From Pseudomonadota bacterium (lineage in GTDB: Bacteria; Pseudomonadota; Alphaproteobacteria; Caulobacterales; Caulobacteraceae), in assembly GCA_023436945.1 (NCBI GenBank), contig JAEZHG010000241.1, positions 1 to 10,074 on the forward strand: a stretch of DNA of 10,074 nucleotides, read 5' to 3'. Shown here in pieces: positions 6,665 to 10,074 of this stretch. The translations under genes were made by a program, and so were the position numbers. Position 1 is the first letter of the stretch. Every line of letters begins with the position of its first letter. Under the pieces are notes generated by a model, which saw nothing but the letters and a program-made list of their open reading frames with translations, was not told the origin of the DNA and did not search any database.

Positions 6665-6682
6665 TGTAAGTCAGCACTTACA
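6665..6682. promoter_or_regulatory. Probable second TetR operator TGTAAGT-CAGC-ACTTACA
   Basis: A perfect inverted repeat with 7-base arms and a 4-base centre, with the same geometry as 1631-1648 and 14 of 18 bases identical. It is 202 bases before the receptor start and about 60 bases after the SDR stop. A TTGACG -35-like hexamer lies at 6649-6654 just upstream, so a promoter controlled by the site, with a long leader, is possible. Confidence 0.65.
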
Positions 6683-6790
6683 TAACTTTGGTTGTCGGAA
6701 GGGAATTCGCATAGTTCCTTTCCGCAACTCAGTGTTAGCTCGTTGAAAAAAATAGAAAAATATTACTACGAAAATTTCCATACAAATGTA

Positions 6791-6818
6791 TTGTATAACG
6801 TCGGTTCGCGTATATAGT
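6791..6818 (+). promoter_or_regulatory. Possible sigma-70-like promoter TTGTAT-N16-TATAGT
   Basis: TTGTAT (6791-6796), a 16-base spacer, then TATAGT (6813-6818), about 65 bases before the receptor ATG. The -35 hexamer is the right arm of the ATACAA/TTGTAT dyad (6780-6796), and the recurring ACAAATGT (6782-6789) lies directly upstream, suggesting a regulator site. Promoter calls by eye are uncertain in this group. Confidence 0.4.
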
Positions 6819-6883
6819 TCTTCTCTCAGCGATTGATAACAAGCGACCGAAGAGTTGCCCGAAGCGCTAGGGGAGGAACCTAA

Positions 6884-9292
6884 ATGCAATCCGAATTGAA
6901 TGCTAAATCGCGCCTGCTGTGTGGAGCAGCATGTGCAATTCTAGTGGGAGGCGTTGCCTTCCCGACCATGGCGCAGGAGCAGGACACAGCGACGGTCGCT
7001 GACGTAGTGGTCACTGCCACTCGTAACGCTCGCATGCTTAAGGACGTCGCTATCGCGGTCGACGTCGCGACCGGCGAGCAGCTCGAGCAACTGGCCATCC
7101 TGGATGCCAAGGATGTCCAGCAATTGGCTCCGGGCCTGCAGATGGCAAACAAGGATGGTCGATCCAATACTGCGACCCTGCGAGGCATTGCCTACGATCC
7201 GGATTCGGGCACGGTCCCATCTGTCGACATCTATTTCAATGAAAACCCTGTTGATCCGCAGCTGGCTCTGACCGCGCTGTATGACGTTGGTCAGATCGAG
7301 ATCCTGCGTGGGCCGCAAGGGGTTCTGCGCGGACGTACCGCTCCGGGCGGTGCAATCACCATTGCCTCGCGCAAGCCTGACCTCGGCGGCATCGAGGGCT
7401 ATGTTCAAGGCACGGCAACCGACAAGGATGCCACCAACTTGCAGTTCGGCGTGTCTGTCCCGCTGGTTCAGGACCGCCTTGGCCTGCGCATCGCGGCTTT
7501 GGATGACCGCAATCCGGTCAACTATGTCCATAATGTAAACCGTGACGAAGACTCCGAGGGGCACACCCAGAGCTTCCGTGTTTCGTTGCTGGCGCTGCCG
7601 ACGGACAGCTTGACGGTCGGTCTAACGTATCAGCGCCTGACGTCTGACGAGACCCAGCACTCTCAAGTGATTGGGAATGGCGCATTCCTTCCGACCGGCC
7701 CGCTGCCGTCGATGGACTTCGCTCCCAATGGTCCGGCCGCAAGTATCTCTGACCGTATCGGTGTGTCGGAAGGTCCGACGCGTTTTGAACGGGAGTTCGA
7801 CCTTTTAACCGCATCGCTGGATTGGCAACTCAAGAATGGATCCCTGTCGCTAAACGCATCGAAGCTGGACGCCGAGCTGAATCAGCGCCTCGACTTTGAT
7901 GTCGGCAATGCCGTTCTGAACTACGACGAATCCCAGATTCTCTATATCCCGTACGATACCAGCTACGTTGAGTTGCGTTACGCGTCGGAACTGAACGGTC
8001 CGTTCAACTTCCAGCTGGGTATGAACTATTCGCGTCAATACTCGGATCCAGTCTATGTGAACCAGCGTACCGATACGCTGATCAGCGGGATGCCGGCATT
8101 CCTGATGGATCTGCCGCCGGAGTACGGAGTGATTTCGACCTTCCCACTGTATTCGATCTCGCCGGTGGACGTGTTCATCGAGTCGCCGACGCAGCTGGAG
8201 AACACCTCCTATTTCGCCAGCATGACCTACGACATAACCGATCGTCTGCAGTTTAACGGCGGCGTTCGTTATACCGACTACACGTCATACCAGCAGAGCT
8301 TCCTGACGGTAGACGCGGGCGGTCAGATCGTCCTTGATAACTTTCCGACGCTGCCGGAAAACAGCGCGCGCCGAGAAGTTGATGCGTGGACCGGCGGCGC
8401 CAGTTTGGTCTATCAGTTCACCGACACCATCAGCGGCTACGCCAGTTATGGCCGCTCGTTCCGTGCCGGTTCGGCCGCAGTGGGTAACACCGCGCCTCTG
8501 GAAGACCGACTGGTCATCACCAAAGACGAAGTCTCTGACGCCTACGAGCTGGGCCTGAAGGGTACGGCCTTCGACCGTCGCCTCAGCTTCACGACCAGCA
8601 TTTTCCAACAGACCTTCGACAACTACATCGCGCGTACGCCGGAAATGATCCGTATGGCGAGCGGTCGTAACGGCATTGTCGATAGTGTGCTGAAGGTGAA
8701 CTACAATGCTGATGCCGTGGTGCGGGGCATCGAAACGACTTTCTGGGGCAAGATCACCCCTGACTGGGATGCCTCGCTGTCCATGAGCTATACCGACGCC
8801 AAGTTGGATGGTGGTGAGCGCCCCTGCAACGCACTTGATGCCCAAGGCAACATCTTCGTGCCGATCGGCCAGCAGGCCTCGTTCTGCGAAGCGGATGGCA
8901 AGATGGGCGACCAGTCGCCATTCCAACTGTCGGCGAACTCCGAATACCGCTTCCGTTCGTTCGGCAGCGTCCAACCCTTTGTGCGGGGTCTGGTTTTCCA
9001 TAACCCGGGCTTTGACTCTGACTTGATCGACTACAAGTACGAGGATTTCACCAATGTGAACCTCTACCTGGGCATCCGCTCGGACAAGGGTTGGGAACTT
9101 TCGGTGTTTGCCAAGAACCTGTTCGACGAGGCCGTTGTCCGTGGGGCTTCGGATAGCAATCACATCAAACAGACCAGCGTCCTTCAGCCCGATTTCAGCA
9201 TGATGCCGGGACCTTCGATCGACTCTGGCTACCGCACAGTGACCGTCAATCCGCCGCGTGAAATCGGCGTGTCGCTGCGCTTAAGCTTCTAA
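6884..9292 (+). CDS. TonB-dependent outer-membrane receptor, 802 aa
   Basis: This is an outer-membrane beta-barrel that imports large or scarce substrates using TonB energy. The signal peptide covers residues 1-30 (basic start, hydrophobic LLCGAACAILVGGVAF, cleavage likely after PTMA). The mature start QEQDTATVADVVVTATR carries the TonB box. The plug domain has VQQLAPGLQM, TLRGIAYDPDSG, IEILRGPQGVLRGRTAPGGA and then the barrel. The C-terminus EIGVSLRLSF ends in Phe as needed for barrel assembly. Cys648 and Cys668 sit in one predicted extracellular loop and may form a disulfide. The length is typical of the large sphingomonad and Caulobacterales receptor families. The ATG follows AGGGGAGG by about 7 bases. 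A probable TetR operator lies upstream and an intrinsic terminator downstream, so it is its own transcription unit. Uptake of the pathway substrate is the likely role; no ligand can be read from the sequence. Confidence 0.96.
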   Translation: MQSELNAKSRLLCGAACAILVGGVAFPTMAQEQDTATVADVVVTATRNARMLKDVAIAVDVATGEQLEQLAILDAKDVQQLAPGLQMANKDGRSNTATLRGIAYDPDSGTVPSVDIYFNENPVDPQLALTALYDVGQIEILRGPQGVLRGRTAPGGAITIASRKPDLGGIEGYVQGTATDKDATNLQFGVSVPLVQDRLGLRIAALDDRNPVNYVHNVNRDEDSEGHTQSFRVSLLALPTDSLTVGLTYQRLTSDETQHSQVIGNGAFLPTGPLPSMDFAPNGPAASISDRIGVSEGPTRFEREFDLLTASLDWQLKNGSLSLNASKLDAELNQRLDFDVGNAVLNYDESQILYIPYDTSYVELRYASELNGPFNFQLGMNYSRQYSDPVYVNQRTDTLISGMPAFLMDLPPEYGVISTFPLYSISPVDVFIESPTQLENTSYFASMTYDITDRLQFNGGVRYTDYTSYQQSFLTVDAGGQIVLDNFPTLPENSARREVDAWTGGASLVYQFTDTISGYASYGRSFRAGSAAVGNTAPLEDRLVITKDEVSDAYELGLKGTAFDRRLSFTTSIFQQTFDNYIARTPEMIRMASGRNGIVDSVLKVNYNADAVVRGIETTFWGKITPDWDASLSMSYTDAKLDGGERPCNALDAQGNIFVPIGQQASFCEADGKMGDQSPFQLSANSEYRFRSFGSVQPFVRGLVFHNPGFDSDLIDYKYEDFTNVNLYLGIRSDKGWELSVFAKNLFDEAVVRGASDSNHIKQTSVLQPDFSMMPGPSIDSGYRTVTVNPPREIGVSLRLSF

Positions 9293-9340
9293 CTTCCCTG
9301 CCAAAGTCTGTCCTTAAAGGGCGGGCCCCTCCCACCTTGA

Positions 9341-9377
9341 TGGCTCGGCACCGAACACGATGCCGAGCCACTTTTTT
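9341..9377 (+). terminator. Intrinsic terminator after the receptor gene
   Basis: TGGCTCGGCA and TGCCGAGCCA form a perfect 10-bp GC-rich stem around a 10-base loop, followed by C and six T. It starts 49 bases after the receptor stop and precedes the VOC gene, which must therefore have a weak readthrough or local promoter. Confidence 0.9.
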
Positions 9378-9397
9378 GAATGTGATGGAGATACCCA

Positions 9398-9796
9398 ATG
9401 TCACTTCCTGCCCACACCTTTAACTTCACCAAGCTTCTGGTTGGCGATCTAGATAAGTCTGCGGCCTTCTATGAAGCCGTCTTCGGCCTTCAGCGGTTGG
9501 CCGTGGTGGAAGACGCCATTGCAGGGCGGGCTATACGCGAAGTCATGTATCAGCCGACCCAAGAAGGCGGTGCAACATTCGTGATCCTGAGTTTTCTCGA
9601 TGCGCCTGAGCCGGTCATGGGCGAAACCATCACAGGTTTCACTGTCGCTGACCTCGCCCAAACACTGAGCGATGTTATGGCAAACGGCGGCGCTATTGCC
9701 GATCCCGTGCGAGAAATGCCGGAAATGGGTATTCGGGTAGGTTTTGCCCGAGATCCTGAAGGCCACCTGATCGAAATCGTGCAGATGCTGGGCTGA
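9398..9796 (+). CDS. VOC-superfamily (glyoxalase/bleomycin-resistance fold) protein, 132 aa
   Basis: Two repeated beta-alpha-beta-beta-beta units are seen: FTKLLVGDLDKSAAFYEAVFGL (about 10-31) and ITGFTVADLAQTLSDVMANG (about 78-97), closing with FARDPEGHLIEIVQ (116-129), the usual D-P-x-G-x-x-x-E end with Glu126. The family includes dioxygenases, isomerases and lyases that usually bind a metal through one residue per strand. Here the first-strand His position looks like Phe10 and the third like Ile78/Thr79, so the normal metal site appears incomplete, leaving mainly Glu126. The ATG follows GGAG (9387-9390). It is only 12 bases before the next SDR, so the two are cotranscribed. Its role may be substrate binding, epimerisation or protection; this is not decidable here. 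Confidence 0.85.
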   Translation: MSLPAHTFNFTKLLVGDLDKSAAFYEAVFGLQRLAVVEDAIAGRAIREVMYQPTQEGGATFVILSFLDAPEPVMGETITGFTVADLAQTLSDVMANGGAIADPVREMPEMGIRVGFARDPEGHLIEIVQMLG

Positions 9797-9808
9797 TAGC
9801 GAAGAGCG

Positions 9809-10074
9809 ATGATGAACCGGTTTCAAGGCAAGCGCATCGTTGTGACCGGGGCCGGTTCAGGCATCGGCCGCGCCACCGTGATCAGATTGGTCGAGGAGGG
9901 AGCCGAGGTCTTTGCTGTCGACCAGTCTTCCGACGGACTGGTCGTGACTAGTGATAGTGCAGGGAAGGGTGTGGTAAGCCATGCCTTGTCAGTGACCGAT
10001 GAAACGGCTGTCAAAACGCTCTTCAAGGAAATCGGCGAAAGCGGAGATCTGCACGGGATTGCCAATCTGGCGGG
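9809..10074 (+). CDS. Short-chain dehydrogenase/reductase, N-terminal 88 residues (runs off the right edge)
   Basis: The protein begins MMNRFQGKRIVVTGAGSGIG, with the SDR cofactor motif TGAGSGIG at residues 13-20 and Asp43 at the end of the second strand (EVFAVDQ), suggesting NAD preference. The visible part ends at IANLAG, the NNAG equivalent with Leu for the second Asn. The catalytic Ser/Tyr/Lys are beyond the window. Two adjacent in-frame ATGs (9809 and 9812) are possible starts; GAAGAG at 9801-9806 is better spaced from 9812. It is 12 bases after the VOC gene in the same operon. Substrate unknown. Confidence 0.9.
   Translation, partial: MMNRFQGKRIVVTGAGSGIGRATVIRLVEEGAEVFAVDQSSDGLVVTSDSAGKGVVSHALSVTDETAVKTLFKEIGESGDLHGIANLA

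Larger units (their letters stand above)
6606..6883 (+). promoter_or_regulatory. AT-rich 278-base promoter/leader region of the receptor gene
   Basis: This region contains the operator at 6665-6682, a TTGACG-like element (6649-6654), A- and T-rich tracts (6743-6765), the dyad ATACAA-ATGTA-TTGTAT (6780-6796) and a promoter-like pair (6791-6818). A T6 run at 6630-6635 follows a weak GC-rich patch after the SDR stop and is not a convincing terminator. No small gene with a ribosome site was found. Confidence 0.6.

Noticed and set aside
6671..6889. Leftward 72-codon frame in the receptor promoter region
   Set aside because: It overlaps the operator and promoter elements, begins inside the receptor start region and lacks a ribosome site; the hydrophobic FFYFF stretch comes from the A-rich tract.
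8285..9163. Leftward open frame of 292 codons inside the receptor gene
   Set aside because: Antisense shadow of the receptor's barrel codons; no ribosome site and no domain-like pattern.

Overview
The window looks like a catabolic island from an alphaproteobacterium, most likely of the Sphingomonadales or Caulobacterales. This rests on gene content: an ABC-free uptake layout built around a large TonB-dependent receptor, a clustered flavoprotein, HSL-type hydrolase and short-chain dehydrogenases, an acyl-CoA dehydrogenase and a TetR regulator. Moderately GC-rich genes separated by AT-rich promoter gaps fit the same picture. The taxonomic call is inference.

Layout. On the left, two leftward genes: an acyl-CoA dehydrogenase cut by the window edge (789 to 1) and a TetR-family regulator (1537-884). 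The regulator is divergent from a putative non-haem iron oxygenase-like protein (1666-2730). That gene converges on a very small single-span membrane protein (2939-2754), and two perfect hairpins sit in the convergent junction. Next comes a rightward run: a 3-ketosteroid-dehydrogenase-like flavoprotein (3108-4655), an alpha/beta hydrolase with a GTG start (4800-5735) and an SDR (5757-6605). After a 278-base AT-rich promoter region come a TonB-dependent receptor (6884-9292), a classic intrinsic terminator, a VOC-fold protein (9398-9796) and the start of a second SDR that runs off the right edge.

How it could work together: the receptor would import a bulky hydrophobic substrate, the hydrolase would remove an ester, the SDRs and flavoprotein would oxidise ring alcohols or introduce ring double bonds, and the acyl-CoA dehydrogenase would act on CoA-activated side chains or ring-cleavage products. 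A steroid, terpenoid or similar polycyclic compound fits best, but the substrate is inferred.

The two most notable signals are these. (1) The flavoprotein gene carries an in-frame TAG exactly where the family continues into its conserved FAD/substrate C-terminal motif. The missing 41 residues are intact just after the stop, so this is a fresh nonsense mutation, a readthrough product or a sequence error. (2) Two near-identical perfect 18-bp operators, with consensus GTAAGT-N4-ACTTAC, lie before the oxygenase-like gene and before the receptor gene. They predict a small regulon of the local TetR protein. A second short motif, ACAAATGT, recurs at four gene starts or promoter regions. No CRISPR, tRNA, rRNA or transposon was seen.
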